Below are positions 8,605-18,500 of a stretch of DNA of 64,000 nt, one piece after another. Origin of the DNA: JBCBCP01 sp039178165 (GTDB lineage: Bacteria > Pseudomonadota > Alphaproteobacteria > Rhodobacterales > Rhodobacteraceae); the NCBI GenBank assembly GCA_039178165.1, contig JBCDFL010000001.1, forward strand, positions 8,332 to 72,331, written 5' to 3'. The notes under the pieces were generated by a model. The model was not told the DNA's origin and did not search any database. It saw nothing but the letters and a program-made list of their open reading frames with translations. Made by a program: the position numbers and the translations under genes. Positions within the stretch are counted from its first letter, which is position 1, and every line of letters begins with the position of its first letter.

Positions 8605-8821
8605 GGGGCAGATCTTCGAGCGCTTTGAATGCGCGCCGGGGCTGCGGCTGCAGGCGCATGAGCAGCTGGCGCAGCTGCATTACGACACGATCAACCGGCG
8701 GCTGGAGCGGCTGGAACTGATGATGGAGCGGCTGGAGCGGCGGCTTTGGCTGACCGTCTATGGCGTGGTTGCGGTGATCCTGGCGCAGGCGGCGCAAGGC
8801 TTTCTGGCGGCGACGCCATGA
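8597..8821 (+). CDS. GTA g3.5, small membrane-anchored protein
   Basis: 74 residues with a helical, charged first half (about 15-50) rich in Glu, Arg and Leu and one hydrophobic segment near the C-terminus (about residues 48-66). It overlaps the portal gene at its start (8 bases) and the protease gene at its end (ATGA). Its size and place match RcGTA g3.5, which has no firm function. It could be an assembly or scaffolding aid held at the membrane, but this is inference. Confidence 0.75.
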   Translation: MAEGQIFERFECAPGLRLQAHEQLAQLHYDTINRRLERLELMMERLERRLWLTVYGVVAVILAQAAQGFLAATP

Positions 8822-9354
8822 GTGAGGAGATGCAGATGCTGGAACGGAAATTCGCGCGGTTCGGTGAGGGCCTTGCGGTCGAAAACGGGACCGAGATCAG
8901 CGGTTATGCGAGCCTTTTCGGCGCGGTGGACCAGGGCGGTGACATCGTCGGTAAGGGCGCTTACGCGGCCTCGCTAGCACGTGGCGGTGCGGTGAAGATG
9001 CTGTGGCAGCACGATCCGGCCCAGCCCATCGGGGTGTGGGACGAGGTGCGCGAGGATGCCAAGGGCCTGTGGGTCAAGGGCCGCCTGCTCGACAGCGTGG
9101 CCAAGGGCCGCGAGGCCGCAGCGCTTATCGCGGCCGGGGCCATCGACGGGCTGTCGATTGGCTACCGGACGGTGCGCGCGGCGAAGAATGAGCGCGGCGA
9201 GCGGGTGCTTGCGGAGGTCGAGCTGTGGGAAGTCTCGCTCGTGACCTTCCCGATGCTGCCGACCGCGCGGGTCGATGCGAAAGCCGAAGACGGTGCGCTG
9301 CACGAGGTTGCGGCGGCCCTGGAAGCGGCGCGGGCCGCGTTGGCGCAAACTTAA
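8818..9354 (+). CDS. GTA g4, HK97-family prohead protease
   Basis: 178 residues. The sequence shows the prohead protease core: EISGYASLFGAVDQGGD near the N-terminus, His65 in WQHDPAQPIG and Ser113 in IDGLSIGY, the expected catalytic pair. The enzyme trims the capsid protein during head maturation. The ATG at 8818 overlaps the g3.5 stop. An internal ATG at 8830 is possible but not better supported. Confidence 0.94.
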   Translation: MSEEMQMLERKFARFGEGLAVENGTEISGYASLFGAVDQGGDIVGKGAYAASLARGGAVKMLWQHDPAQPIGVWDEVREDAKGLWVKGRLLDSVAKGREAAALIAAGAIDGLSIGYRTVRAAKNERGERVLAEVELWEVSLVTFPMLPTARVDAKAEDGALHEVAAALEAARAALAQT

Positions 9355-9375
9355 GCGAACAAGAGGAAAATCGTG

Positions 9376-10554
9376 ATGAGCAAGACCGAAGCCAAGGCTG
9401 CGGCCGGGGAAGGTTTGTCCCCCGCCGAGGCGGTCACGCGCGCCCTGGACGGGTTCGTGGCCGACGTGAAGGGCCTGCGGGCCGAGATGCAAACCAAACT
9501 TCAAGCAACGGAAGAGCGACTGACCATGCTGGATCGGAAAACCATGACGACGCGCCCGCCCTTGGCTGGCGCTGTAGATGCGGGTGTGCCCCATCAAAAG
9601 GCCTTCAACGCGTACCTGCGTTCGGGCGATGACGACGGGCTGCGCGGCCTGGAGCTGGAGGGCAAGGCGCTGTCCACCTCCGTCAATTCGGATGGCGGCT
9701 ATCTGGTCGATCCGGCGACATCGGAGACGGTGCAATCGGTGCTGAAAGGCGCGGCGTCCATCCGTGCGATTGCGTTGGTCGTCAACGTCGAGGCGACCAC
9801 CTACGACGTGCTGGTCGATCACGGTGAGCTGGGCGCGGGCTGGGCGACAGAGACCGACCCGGCGGCCGAGACGGGCACGCCGCAGATCGACCGTATCTCC
9901 ATCCCGCTGCACGAGCTGTCGGCGCTGCCCAAAGCCTCGCAACGGCTTCTGGACGACGCGGCCTTCGACATCGAGGGCTGGCTGGCGGGCCGTATTGCGG
10001 CCAAGTTCGCCCGCGCGGAGGCTGCGGCCTTCATCAAGGGGGATGGCGTCGACAAGCCCAAGGGCTTCCTGGACCACAACATCGTGGCGGACGCGACCTG
10101 GTCCTGGGGCAATATCGGTTACATCTCCACCGGCGCGGCTGGAGAGGTCACCGCAGAGAGCATCGTCGACCTCGTCTATGCGCTGGGCGCGGAGTACCGC
10201 GCCAACGGCACGTTTGTGATGAACTCCAAGACCGCTGGCCTGGTGCGCAAGCTGAAGGATATGGATGGCCGCTTCCTGTGGTCGGATGGTCTGGCTGCGG
10301 GTCAGCCGGCGACGCTGCTGGGCTACCCGGTCGTGATCGCCGAGGACATGCCGGATGCGGATGACGCCAACCCCGACGCGATTGCGTTCGGCGATTTCGC
10401 TGCCGGCTACACCATCGCGGAGCGTCCCGACCTGCGGGTTCTGCGCGATCCGTTCAGCGCCAAGCCACACGTTCTGTTCTACGCGACCAAGCGCGTGGGC
10501 GGCGACGTGAGCGACTTTGCCGCGATCAAAGTCCTGAAATTCGCGACGGCCTAA
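9376..10554 (+). CDS. GTA g5, major capsid protein (HK97 fold)
   Basis: A 392-residue capsid protein. The first ~100 residues are charged and helical, as expected for the delta domain removed by the g4 protease. The mature part begins near the GLELEGKALSTSVNSDGGYLVDP segment and carries HK97-fold signatures (RIAAKFARAEAAAFIKGDG, ADGLAAGQPATLLGYPVVI-type insertion). AGAGGAAA precedes the ATG at 9376; the adjacent GTG at 9373 is less likely. The head shell is built from this protein. Confidence 0.95.
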   Translation: MSKTEAKAAAGEGLSPAEAVTRALDGFVADVKGLRAEMQTKLQATEERLTMLDRKTMTTRPPLAGAVDAGVPHQKAFNAYLRSGDDDGLRGLELEGKALSTSVNSDGGYLVDPATSETVQSVLKGAASIRAIALVVNVEATTYDVLVDHGELGAGWATETDPAAETGTPQIDRISIPLHELSALPKASQRLLDDAAFDIEGWLAGRIAAKFARAEAAAFIKGDGVDKPKGFLDHNIVADATWSWGNIGYISTGAAGEVTAESIVDLVYALGAEYRANGTFVMNSKTAGLVRKLKDMDGRFLWSDGLAAGQPATLLGYPVVIAEDMPDADDANPDAIAFGDFAAGYTIAERPDLRVLRDPFSAKPHVLFYATKRVGGDVSDFAAIKVLKFATA

Positions 10555-10709
10555 GCGCCGGTTTGCGAAGGGGCGGGGGCCCGTGTGGTCCCCGTCCGGT
10601 CCCGGATGCGCCGCGCGCCGTGCGTGGTGCCCCTCCGCCCCGGCGGTGCGGCGCGTCCGGCCTGCTGCAGATGCGGCCCCCTGAGGGCCTTGAGGTTGGA
10701 GAGCCAACG

Positions 10710-11309
10710 ATGATGTTGATCGAAGAGACCCCGGTTCCGAACGCCGCCCTACCGATGGATGCCTTCAAGGCGCATCTGCGGCTGGGCACTGGCTTCGGCA
10801 CGGCCGATGTGCAGGACGAGGTGCTCGAAGGCTTCTTGCGGGCGGCTATGGCCGCAATCGAGGCGCGCACCGGCAAGGCGCTGATCGCGCGCACGTATTC
10901 CTGGACCCAGAACACCTGGCGGGCGTGCGAGGGGGCCGCGTTTCCGGTGGCACCGGTGCAGTCGATCAACCAGGTCGAGCGGGTCACCCGTGACGGCGTC
11001 CGCACGTCGGTGGATGTGGGCACCTATTGGCTGGAGCGCGACGCGGTGCGTCCCCGCCTGCGCCCGGTCGGCGCTGCCTTGCCGGCGATCTCCACGGGCG
11101 GGTCGATCGTCGTCAGTTTTGTTGCGGGCTACGGCGCTGGGTGGACCGATCTGCCGGCCGATCTGCGCCAAGCGGTGCTGCTGCTGGCGGCGCATTACTA
11201 CGAATACCGGGACGAGACGGCGCTGAGCGATGGGTGCATGCCGTTTGGGGTCAGCAGCCTGATCGAGCGCTACAAGGTCGTGCGTATGGGCACCGGGGGC
11301 GCGCGATGA
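10710..11309 (+). CDS. GTA g6, head-tail connector/adaptor protein
   Basis: 199 residues with the phage gp6-like connector pattern: MDAFKAHLRLGTGF near the start, a helix with AAMAAIEARTGKAL, and the C-terminal LPADLRQAVLLLAAHYYEYRDE. It should form the ring below the portal. The start at 10710 has GGAGAG 6 bases upstream. The 155-bp gap before it (10555-10709) is very GC-rich and can form hairpins but has no T-run and no gene. Confidence 0.9.
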   Translation: MMLIEETPVPNAALPMDAFKAHLRLGTGFGTADVQDEVLEGFLRAAMAAIEARTGKALIARTYSWTQNTWRACEGAAFPVAPVQSINQVERVTRDGVRTSVDVGTYWLERDAVRPRLRPVGAALPAISTGGSIVVSFVAGYGAGWTDLPADLRQAVLLLAAHYYEYRDETALSDGCMPFGVSSLIERYKVVRMGTGGAR

Positions 11310-11644
11310 GCCGTCCGCGTTTGACCCATCGGCTGACGCTGGAGACGCCCGGGCACACCGCCGACGGTGCGGGCGGTTACACCAAGACCTGGACCGCGCT
11401 GGGCGTTCTGTGGGCCGAGTTGCGCGCCCGCGCGGGACGCGAGCGGGATGCGGGCGGCGTGCCGATGTCGCGTCAGGGCTACAAGATCACGGTGCGCGCT
11501 GCGCCCTACGGCCACCCCGAACGCCCTATGCCGGAACAGCGCTTTCGCGACGGGCAGCGGATCTTTCGCATTCGGTCTGTGGCCGAAGCTGATCCGGGCG
11601 GGCGGCATCTGATCTGCTTTGCCGATGAAGAGGTAGTGTCATGA
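11306..11644 (+). CDS. GTA g7, head-tail adaptor (stopper)
   Basis: 112 residues of the SPP1 gp16-like head-closure family: LTHRLTLETPGHTADGAGG at the N-terminus and an RIFRIRSVAEAD segment near the end. It overlaps g6 by 4 bases and its stop overlaps the g8 start (ATGA). In GTAs this ring closes the head after packaging and receives the tail. Confidence 0.9.
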   Translation: MSRPRLTHRLTLETPGHTADGAGGYTKTWTALGVLWAELRARAGRERDAGGVPMSRQGYKITVRAAPYGHPERPMPEQRFRDGQRIFRIRSVAEADPGGRHLICFADEEVVS

Positions 11645-12051
11645 GCTATGCGGTTGCGAGCGCTCTGCAGAGCGCGATCTTCGATGCCCTTCGCGCCGAT
11701 GCGGCGCTGGGCGCTTTGGTCGGCAGTGGCATCTTCGATGCGGTCCCGTCCGGGGCGGCGCCGGACCTTTACGTGCTGATCGGCGCCGAAACCGTGCGGG
11801 CTTCCAACGACAAGACGGGCACCGGAGCGCGGCATCAGCTGGAGATATCCGTTGTGTCGGACGCGCCGGGATTCTCGGCGGCCAAGGCGGCGGCGGGGGC
11901 GGTCTGCGACGTGCTGGACCGGGCGGATCTGAGCCTGTCGCGGGGGCGGCTTGTCTATCTCAATTTCGACCGGGCGACGGCGCAGCGCAGTGATGGCGCG
12001 GCGGGCCGGACGATCGACCTGCGCTTTGTCGCGCGGGTCGAGGACACCTAA
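11641..12051 (+). CDS. GTA g8, DUF3168 tail terminator
   Basis: 136 residues with the DUF3168 pattern: SALQSAIFDALRADAALGALVG at the N-terminus, PYVLIG-like strand (LYVLIGAETVR) and GTGARHQLEISVVSD. This small protein caps the tail tube at the head-tail junction. It overlaps g7 by 4 bases and is followed by g9 after an 18-bp gap. Confidence 0.9.
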   Translation: MSYAVASALQSAIFDALRADAALGALVGSGIFDAVPSGAAPDLYVLIGAETVRASNDKTGTGARHQLEISVVSDAPGFSAAKAAAGAVCDVLDRADLSLSRGRLVYLNFDRATAQRSDGAAGRTIDLRFVARVEDT

Positions 12052-12069
12052 GCAAATTGGAGAGAACCC

Positions 12070-12483
12070 ATGGGTGCACAGAACGGAAAGGACCTGCTGG
12101 TCAAGGTCGACATGACCTCGGACGGACAGTTCGAGACGATTGCGGGCCTGCGCGCCACGCGGGTCAGCTTCAACGCGGAAACGGTGGACGTGACCAGCCT
12201 GGAGAGCCAAGGCGGGTGGCGCGAGCTGCTGGCCGGCGCGGGCGTGCGGTCCTGCGCGATCACCGGTGCGGGCGTCTTCAAAGACGAAGGCACGGACGAG
12301 CGGGCGCGGCAGCTGTTCTTCGACGGGGAGACGCCGGGATTTCAGGTCATCATCCCCGATTTCGGCACGATTGAGGGGCCGTTTCAGGTCACCTCGCTTG
12401 AATATGCGGGCAGTCACAACGGCGAGGCGACCTACGAGCTGTCGCTGGCCTCCGCCGGTGCGCTGACCTTTACGGCGCTGTGA
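12070..12483 (+). CDS. GTA g9, major tail tube protein
   Basis: 137 residues of the TP901-1-like major tail protein family. GKDLLVKVD at the start, the VTSLESQGGWRELLAGAGVRS segment and repeated beta-strand pattern fit a hexameric tail-tube subunit. GGAG at 12059-12062 precedes the ATG. Its stop is next to the start of g10. Confidence 0.93.
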   Translation: MGAQNGKDLLVKVDMTSDGQFETIAGLRATRVSFNAETVDVTSLESQGGWRELLAGAGVRSCAITGAGVFKDEGTDERARQLFFDGETPGFQVIIPDFGTIEGPFQVTSLEYAGSHNGEATYELSLASAGALTFTAL

Positions 12484-12485
12484 GC

Positions 12486-12803
12486 ATGACCAATCCGTGG
12501 CGAGGGGACGTGGCCATCGTGCTGGGTAGGAAGCGCTACGTGATGCGCTTGACGCTCGGCGCGTTGGCAGCGCTGGAGGCGGAGCTGGACGTGCCGTCCC
12601 TGGTCGCTCTGGTGGAGCGCTTCGAGGGATCGCGCTTTTCCACCCGCGATGTGCTGGCCTTGCTGAAGGCCGGCCTTTCGGGAGGTGGGCACACGCTGAC
12701 GGATGCCGAGATCGCTGCGGCGGACATCGACGGCGGCCCGATGGCTGCGGCGCGCGCGGCCGCCGAACTTCTGGCGCGCGCCTTCATGGTGCCGGAGGGA
12801 TGA
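12486..12803 (+). CDS. GTA g10, tail assembly chaperone family protein
   Basis: 105 residues. NPWRGDVAIVLGRKRYVMRLTLGALAALEAELDV is typical of the GTA gp10/phage TAC family that binds the tape measure before tail polymerisation. The ATG at 12486 gives the usual MTNPWRG start; a GTG at 12480 overlapping the g9 stop is the alternative. Its end overlaps the next small gene by 4 bases. Confidence 0.85.
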   Translation: MTNPWRGDVAIVLGRKRYVMRLTLGALAALEAELDVPSLVALVERFEGSRFSTRDVLALLKAGLSGGGHTLTDAEIAAADIDGGPMAAARAAAELLARAFMVPEG

Positions 12804-12997
12804 GTGCGGGCCTGGATTGGCCGGCGCTGATGCGCGCCGGTCTGCACGGTTTGCGGCTTGAGCCGGGTGCGTTCTGGGCGCTGACGCCAGCGGAGCTGCG
12901 CGTGATGCTGGGTGCGGATGGCGCGCAAAGCCCGATGATGCGGGACGGGCTGGAGGCGTTGATGGCCGCTTACCCGGACGGAAAGGATGCGGGATGA
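12800..12997 (+). CDS. GTA g10.1, small tail assembly chaperone-like protein
   Basis: 65 residues. LDWPALMRAGLHGLRLEPGAFWALTPAELRVMLG is the hallmark of the rcc01693-type small protein encoded between g10 and the tape measure. It overlaps both neighbours (ATGA at each end). By analogy with phage G/T proteins, g10 and g10.1 together may chaperone the tape measure; that is inference. Confidence 0.88.
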   Translation: MSAGLDWPALMRAGLHGLRLEPGAFWALTPAELRVMLGADGAQSPMMRDGLEALMAAYPDGKDAG

Positions 12998-13656
12998 CCG
13001 ATTACAAAGATCAGATCGAGGCGCTGGAAGACGGGGCACATGGCCTGGGCGATACGCTGGCCTCAACCTCGGTTTTGCTGACCGGGTTCGACAGCGAGTT
13101 GCGGCGTATGCGCGACTCCCTCAATGCGACGAACAAGGATGTCGCAACCCTGGAGAAAGGGCTCAGCCGCGGGTTGCGCAAAGCGTTCGATGGGCTGGTC
13201 TTCGACTCAATGTCCCTCTCGGACGCGCTGAAGGCAGTCGCGCAGTCGATGATCGACGCCACTTATAATGCCGCGATCAAGCCGGTGACGGACCACTTTG
13301 GTGGCCTGATCTCGAGCGGGGTGAATGGCCTGGTGGAGTCGATCCTGCCCTTCGCGGATGGCGCGCCTTTTAGCCAAGGGCGCGTGATGCCCTTTGCCAC
13401 GGGCGGGGTGGTCAGCGGGGCGACACCGTTCGGGATGCGAGGCGGACTTGGCGTCATGGGCGAGGCGGGGCCGGAGGCGATTATGCCCTTGGCGCGCGGG
13501 CCCGACGGCAAGCTGGGCGTGCGCGGTGCGGGGGGCGGCGGCACCTCGGTCGTGATGAACATTACCACCCAGGATGCCGAGAGCTTCCGCCGCAGCCGCA
13601 GCCAGATCGCCGCCGAGATGAGCCGCGCGCTGGGCCGCGGCAATCGCAACCGCTGA
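12994..13656 (+). CDS. GTA g11, tail tape measure protein
   Basis: Only 220 residues, matching the very short GTA tape measure and thus a short siphovirus-like tail. The N-terminal half is helical (residues 1-100). The C-terminal half has the tape-measure signature FATGGVVSGATPFGMRGG and GVMGEAGPEAIMPLARG, then a Gly-rich linker and a basic helix. It is translationally coupled to g10.1 by an ATGA overlap. Confidence 0.93.
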   Translation: MTDYKDQIEALEDGAHGLGDTLASTSVLLTGFDSELRRMRDSLNATNKDVATLEKGLSRGLRKAFDGLVFDSMSLSDALKAVAQSMIDATYNAAIKPVTDHFGGLISSGVNGLVESILPFADGAPFSQGRVMPFATGGVVSGATPFGMRGGLGVMGEAGPEAIMPLARGPDGKLGVRGAGGGGTSVVMNITTQDAESFRRSRSQIAAEMSRALGRGNRNR

Positions 13657-13666
13657 GGGAAAAGCC

Positions 13667-14299
13667 ATGACGTTTCACGAGGTACGCTTTCCGGCGAACT
13701 TGTCCTTCGGGTCGGTCGGGGGGCCGGAGCGGATGACCGATGTCGTCACGCTGGCCAACGGGTTCGAAGAGCGCAACACGCCCTGGGCCCATTCTCGCCG
13801 CCGCTACGATGCAGGGCTGGGCATGCGCAGTCTGGACGATATCGAGGTGCTGATCGCGTTCTTCGAGGCGCGCTTCGGCCAGGTGCATGCTTTTCGCTGG
13901 AAGGACTGGTCGGATTTCAAATCCTGCCGGCCGAGCGCGCAACCGGTCTTCGACGACCAGGTGATCGCGGTCGGGGACGGCACGACGCTGGTTTGGCCAT
14001 TGACGAAAACGTACCGGTCGGGCGCGCAAAGCTACGCCCGGCCCATTTCAAAACCGGTGGCTGGCACGGTGCGGGTCGGCGTCGAACAGGACGAGTTGCA
14101 GGAGGGCATCGATTACGAGATCGATGTGACCACTGGGCTGATCACGTTCAAACATCCGCCCGACCCGCAGATGCAAATCACGGCGGGGTACGAATTCGAC
14201 GTGCCGGTGCGCTTTGACACGGACCGCATTCAGACCTCCGTCGCGTCCTTCCAGGCGGGTGAGGTGCCGAATGTTCCCGTGGTCGAGGTGCGGGTGTGA
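13667..14299 (+). CDS. GTA g12, DUF2460 distal tail protein
   Basis: 210 residues of the DUF2460/TIGR02217 family: FHEVRFPANLSFGSVGGPER at the N-terminus, RRRYDAGLGMRSLDDIEVLIAFFEARFG, and HAFRWKDWSDFKSC. In RcGTA this protein forms the ring connecting the tail tube to the baseplate hub. Its stop overlaps the g13 start (GTGA). Confidence 0.94.
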   Translation: MTFHEVRFPANLSFGSVGGPERMTDVVTLANGFEERNTPWAHSRRRYDAGLGMRSLDDIEVLIAFFEARFGQVHAFRWKDWSDFKSCRPSAQPVFDDQVIAVGDGTTLVWPLTKTYRSGAQSYARPISKPVAGTVRVGVEQDELQEGIDYEIDVTTGLITFKHPPDPQMQITAGYEFDVPVRFDTDRIQTSVASFQAGEVPNVPVVEVRV

Positions 14300-15171
14300 G
14301 TGCGTTTCTGGAGCACGTCCGGCAGGGCGTCACGACGTTGTGCCACGCCTGGGCGATCACGCGGGCGGACTGGCAGACCTTTGGCTTCACCGATCACGAC
14401 CGTGCGCTGTCGTTTGAGGGGATCGACTTCAAGGCTGATAGTGGCCTGACAGCGGCGGCGCTGGCGCAGACCACGGGCCTGTCGGTGGACAATAGCGAGG
14501 CGATGGGCGCGCTGAGCGATGCGGCGGTGCGCGAGGACGAGATCGAAGCGGGCCGGTTCGACGGGGCCGAGGTGCGTGCCTGGCGCGTGAATTGGGCGGA
14601 TGTCGCCGTGCGGCAGCTCACCTTTCGCGGCAGCATCGGAGAGATCCGGCGCGCGGGCGGTGCCTTCCACGCCGAATTGCGGGGCCTGACCGAAGCGCTC
14701 AACCGGCCCATGGGCCGCATCTTTCAGAAACCCTGCACCGCGGTCCTGGGTGATGCGCAGTGCCGGTTCGATCTGGGGGCGCCGGGATATACGGCCGATC
14801 TGGAGGTCCGGGATCACGAAGACGCGCGCCTGTTCCGCTTTGCGCCGATGACGGGCTTTGATGCCGCTTGGTTTCGCCGCGGGCGCCTCGACGTGCTGTC
14901 CGGCGCGGGCAAGGGGCTGTGGGGGATGGTCAAGGAGGACCGTGACGAGGCGGGCGCCCGGGTGATCGAGCTGTGGGAGCCGATCCGCGCCGCGCTTGAG
15001 CCCGGCGATGCGCTACGCCTGACGGCCGGTTGCGACAAACGGTCGGAGACGTGCCGGCTGAAGTTCAACAACCTTCTGAACTTCCAAGGCTTTCCCGATC
15101 TGCCCGGGGAGGATTGGGTTATGGCTTATCCCAAATCCAGCGGCACCAATACCGGCGGGTCCCTGCGGTGA
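14296..15171 (+). CDS. GTA g13, DUF2163 baseplate hub protein
   Basis: 291 residues of the DUF2163/TIGR02218 family. Four Cys residues lie in the C-terminal half: two in CTAVLGDAQC and two in CDKRSETC. This arrangement fits the iron-sulfur-binding site known for hub proteins of this type. The GTG start overlaps g12. The conserved tail LNFQGFPDLPGEDW is intact. The hub opens to let the DNA and peptidase pass. Confidence 0.92.
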   Translation: MSAFLEHVRQGVTTLCHAWAITRADWQTFGFTDHDRALSFEGIDFKADSGLTAAALAQTTGLSVDNSEAMGALSDAAVREDEIEAGRFDGAEVRAWRVNWADVAVRQLTFRGSIGEIRRAGGAFHAELRGLTEALNRPMGRIFQKPCTAVLGDAQCRFDLGAPGYTADLEVRDHEDARLFRFAPMTGFDAAWFRRGRLDVLSGAGKGLWGMVKEDRDEAGARVIELWEPIRAALEPGDALRLTAGCDKRSETCRLKFNNLLNFQGFPDLPGEDWVMAYPKSSGTNTGGSLR

Positions 15172-15593
15172 GCCGGGTTGTGACCGAAGCCCGGCGCTGG
15201 CTGGGCACGCCTTACGTGCACCAAGCCTCTGCCCTGGGTGCAGGGGCCGATTGCTTAGGCCTTGTGCGCGGGGTGTGGCGCGGCCTTTACGGCACCGAGC
15301 CGGAGGTGCCGCCACCCTACACCATGGACTGGTCCGAGCCTCAGGGCGACGAGCGGCTGTGGCGCGCGGCCTTGCGCCATCTGCAGCACGCGGAGGTTGA
15401 AGCGCCGGGCCAGGTGCTGCTTTTCCGAATGCGGGCGGGCGCCGTGGCCAAGCATTTGGGCATCCAATCCGGCCTTGGGGCCGAGGCGCGGTTCATCCAC
15501 GCCTATTCGGGTCATGCGGTGGTCGAATCCCCGCTGAGCGTCCCCTGGCGCCGCCGGATCGTGGCGCGTTTCGCATTTCCAAAGGAGGCCTAA
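15168..15593 (+). CDS. GTA g14, NlpC/P60-type cell wall peptidase
   Basis: 141 residues. Catalytic Cys29 in GADCLGLVRG and His96 in AKHLGIQ fit the NlpC/P60 (TIGR02219) fold. In RcGTA this enzyme sits in the baseplate and helps cross the recipient peptidoglycan. The GTG start at 15168 overlaps the g13 stop. It is followed after 1 base by g15. Confidence 0.92.
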   Translation: MSRVVTEARRWLGTPYVHQASALGAGADCLGLVRGVWRGLYGTEPEVPPPYTMDWSEPQGDERLWRAALRHLQHAEVEAPGQVLLFRMRAGAVAKHLGIQSGLGAEARFIHAYSGHAVVESPLSVPWRRRIVARFAFPKEA

Positions 15594-15594
15594 G

Positions 15595-18500
15595 ATGGCG
15601 ACGATCGTTTTGAGCGCGGTGGGCGCGGCCGTTGGCGGCTCCATCGGCGGCACGCTTGCGGGCCTGTCTTCGGTCGCGGTGGGCCGCGCGGTGGGTGCGA
15701 CGCTGGGCAAGGTGATCGACCAGCGCATTATGGGCGCGGGATCGGACGTGCGCGAGACGGGCAAGGTCGACCGCTTTCGCCTGACCAATGCGGGGGACGG
15801 CGCGCCGATCCCGCAGGTCTATGGCCGGATGCGGGTTGGGGGGCAGGTTATTTGGGCCTCCGACTTTCTGGAGACGACGACCACGACCGGCGGCGGCAAG
15901 GGCGCCCCTAGCCAGCCCAAGACGCGCAGCTTCAGCTATTCCGTCAACCTAGCCGTGGCCTTATGCGAGGGCGAGATCGTGCGCGTGGGCCGCGTTTGGG
16001 CCGATGGTGACGAAGTTGCGCCGGACAGCCTGAACATGCGCGTCTACAAGGGTACCCAGGACCAGCTGCCCGACCCCGTGATCGAAGCCATCGAGGGCGC
16101 GGGCCAGGTGCCGGCGTATCGCGGGACCGCTTATGTCGTCATGGAGGCGCTGGCGCTGGAGCCCTTTGGGAACCGGGTGCCACAATTCTCGTTCGAGGTG
16201 GTGCGCGCGGAGCAATCGGGCCAGGCGGGCGCCGAAGACGAGATGACCTGCGCGGTGCGCGGTGTCGCGCTGATGCCCGGCTCGGGCGAGTACGCGCTGG
16301 CGACGACGCCCGTGACCTACAATGACGGAGCGGCAGGCCGGTGGTCCGCGAATGTGAACACGCCGGCGGGCAAGTCCGATTTCGCGCAATCGTTGGACAT
16401 CCTCGACGACGAGTTGCCCAATTGCGATGCGGCGGCGCTAATCGTGTCGTGGTTCGGAGGCGACTTGCGCGCCGGAGCCTGCCGGATCAAGCCCAAGGTG
16501 GAGCGCAAGGATATTGAGGGGGAGAATATGCCCTGGTCGGTGTCTGGGATGCGGAGGGCGCAGGCGCCCCGGATCGCCGAATCCGAGGGCCGTCCGGTCT
16601 ATGGTGGCACGCCCACCGATGCCTCCGTCGTGGAGGCGATCGAGGCAATGAACGTGGCGGGCAAGGCGGTCCTGTTCTATCCGTTCATCCTGATGGATCA
16701 GCCCGAGGGTAATGATCTACCCAACCCCTACACGGGCGAGCCCGGCCAGCCGGCGCTGCCCTGGCGGGGGCGCATCACGGCGTCGCTGGCGCCTGGCGTC
16801 CACGGCTCCCCCGACGGGACGGCGGCGATGGACGCGGAGGTCGCGGCCTTTGTCGGCACGGCGCGCGCGGCGGATTTCTCCATCGGCAACGGTACAGTCA
16901 GCTATAGCGGCCCTGCGGAATGGACGTTTTCGCGGTTCATCCTGCACTACGCGGCGCTCTGCGCAGCGGCGGGCGGGGTCGATTCCTTCTGCATCGGGAC
17001 CGAGCTGCGGGGCCTGACCTGGCTGCGCGGTGCCAACCATACGTTCCCGTTTGTTACGGCGTTGCGGAGCCTCGCGGCTGAAGTCCGCACCCTGGTCGGA
17101 CCCGAGACCAAGATCGGCTATGCGGCGGATTGGACGGAGTATTTCGGCTACCAACCGGCGGATGGGAATGTTTATTTCCACCTCGATCCGCTGTGGTCCG
17201 ACCCGCATATCGACTTCATCGGGATCGACAATTACATGCCGCTGTCCGATTGGCGCGAGGGCGACCATCTGGACGCCGAGGCCTTCGACGCTATCCACGA
17301 TCTGGACTATCTGCGCGGCAATATCGAGGGCGGCGAAGGCTACGATTGGTACTACCATTCGCGCGACGCCGAGGCCGCGCAGATCCGGACGCCGATCACG
17401 GATGGCGCGCACGATGAGCCTTGGGTGTTCCGCTACAAGGACCTGCGCAATTGGTGGCTGAACCCGCATCACGAACGGATCGATGGGCAGCGCCGTCCGA
17501 CGCCGACGGGCTGGGTGCCGCAATCCAAGCCGTTCTGGTTCACCGAACTGGGTTGCGCGGCGGTGGACAAGGGCACCAACCAGCCGAACAAGTTTCTGGA
17601 CCAGAAAAGCTCGGAATCCTCGTTGCCGAAGTTCTCCAACGGGACGCGAGACGATCTGATCCAGAAGCAATATCTGCGCGCCATGCATGGCTATTGGGCG
17701 GAGCGGAACGAGACGTCCGCGGAATACGGTGGGCCGATGGTCGACATGTCCCGCGCCTTCGTCTGGGCTTGGGACACGCGGCCCTATCCGTTCTTTCCAA
17801 ACAATCTTGGCCTATGGTCGGATGGAGAGAACTATCCCCGCGGGCACTGGATCAACGGGCGGACCTCCACCCGGATGGTTGCCAACGTGGTGGAGGAGAT
17901 TTGCGCGCGCGCTGGCCTGGCCGCGCCGCGGACGCAGGGGCTGTATGGCACAGTCCGGGGCTACTCGGTGGCCGATGTGGGCGACGCGCGGGCGGCGCTG
18001 CAACCGTTGATGCTGGCCCATGCCTTTGACGCGGTGGAGCGGGACGGGACGTTGCGCTTCGTGCCGCGCACCGGCGCCGCGCCGGTGGATGTCGCGCCGG
18101 ATGCGCTTGCGCGGTCGGAGGATGTGGACGGTGCAGTGGAGCAAAGCCGCGCCGCGGATGCGGAGATGACGGGCCGGGTGCGTGTGGGCTTCGTGCAAGC
18201 CGATGCCGATTTCGACGCGGCGACCGAAGAGGCGATCCTCGCCGATGAGGCGACACATGCGGTTTCCGCCTCCGAACTTGCGCTGTCGCTGACGCGCGCG
18301 GAGGCCCGGCAGGTGGCGGAGCGGTGGCTGACCGAGGCGCGGATCGCGCGGGATGGGGTGCGGCTGGCGCTGCCACCCTCGCGCCTCGATCTGGGGGCAG
18401 GGGATGTCCTGCGTCTGCCGGCGGAGGGCGCGGGACGCGCGGCCCGCTACCGGATCGACCGGGTGGAGGCGGGACCGCTGCAGATTGTCGACGCGGTCCG

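Noticed and set aside
8974..10707. 577-codon open frame antisense to the protease and capsid genes.
   Set aside because: Composition is a typical shadow of GC-rich genes and it lies entirely opposite well-supported GTA genes.
10555..10709. Possible terminator or attenuator between capsid and g6.
   Set aside because: The 155 bases are GC-rich and can fold in several ways, but no T-run or clear single stem is present.
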